Below, piece by piece: positions 30,320 to 30,333 of a stretch of DNA of 30,333 nt. A model generated the notes under the pieces. That model was not told the DNA's origin, made no database searches, and saw nothing but the letters and a program-made list of their open reading frames with translations. A program made the position numbers and the translations under genes. Origin of the DNA: Parvibaculum sp040882025 (lineage in GTDB: Bacteria > Pseudomonadota > Alphaproteobacteria > Parvibaculales > Parvibaculaceae). Location: NCBI RefSeq assembly GCF_040882025.1, contig NZ_JBBECC010000087.1:1-30333 (forward strand), given 5' to 3'. How positions within the stretch are numbered: position 1 is the stretch's first letter; every line of letters begins with the position of its first letter.

Positions 30320-30333
30320 GGCAATGAGGGCAA

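Overview
The window is GC-rich chromosomal DNA (by eye a little over 60 % GC). It comes from a Gram-negative alphaproteobacterium. The evidence is a Kdo/lipid A gene cluster with DUF4170 and DUF2093 partners, a cytoplasmic multi-PAS histidine kinase of the FLANMSHELRTPLNAIIGFSE type, an ETF-beta lysine methyltransferase homologue, DUF6101, and a double-hairpin intergenic element resembling ones I recall from Hyphomicrobiales-like genomes. A Parvibaculum-like organism would fit, but I cannot confirm the genus. I see no tRNA, rRNA, CRISPR array, prophage, insertion sequence or replication origin. Genes are packed with many 4-bp start/stop overlaps, and no gene-free gap exceeds about 160 bp.

Region 1 (1-8.4 kb, lipid and acyl-CoA metabolism plus signalling): a left-truncated MFS exporter (minus), a small 56-residue ORF, a TetR repressor with two palindromic operator copies in its promoter and translationally coupled to a fatty acid desaturase, an APH-fold kinase of the LvaA/ACAD10-11 type, a three-PAS histidine kinase, then on the minus strand a glutathione S-transferase-like protein and an ACAD10/11-type acyl-CoA dehydrogenase. 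The kinase and the dehydrogenase resemble the two halves of the 4-hydroxyacyl-CoA (levulinate-type) pathway.

Region 2 (8.4-13 kb, housekeeping RNA and cofactor genes): tadA (minus), divergent from rluB-rsmD, a HAD-IIA phosphatase, ribF, and an ETFB-type protein lysine methyltransferase.

Region 3 (13-17.2 kb): a crotonase with the catalytic layout of an enoyl-CoA isomerase, DUF6101 (minus), ubiD, arfB and a MAPEG membrane protein preceded by a possible 9-codon leader ORF.

Region 4 (17.2-26.4 kb, envelope): pmbA/tldE, an inositol-monophosphatase/CysQ-like enzyme, DUF4170, TspO/MBR, an MsbA-like ABC exporter, a DUF374 acyltransferase (LpxJ-like), waaA, lpxK and an LpxL-type acyltransferase. 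Together these add Kdo, the 4'-phosphate and secondary acyl chains to lipid A and flip it across the inner membrane.

Region 5 (26.3-30.3 kb): a 104-bp element with inverted ends that supplies the stop codons of both flanking convergent genes, then on the minus strand xseA, DUF2093 and a secreted M23 peptidase as one unit (xseA first), and divergently purD. I found no clearly new multi-gene system. The items most worth checking are the 104-bp element, the kinase/dehydrogenase pair, the duplicated TetR operator and the two-acyltransferase lipid A cluster.
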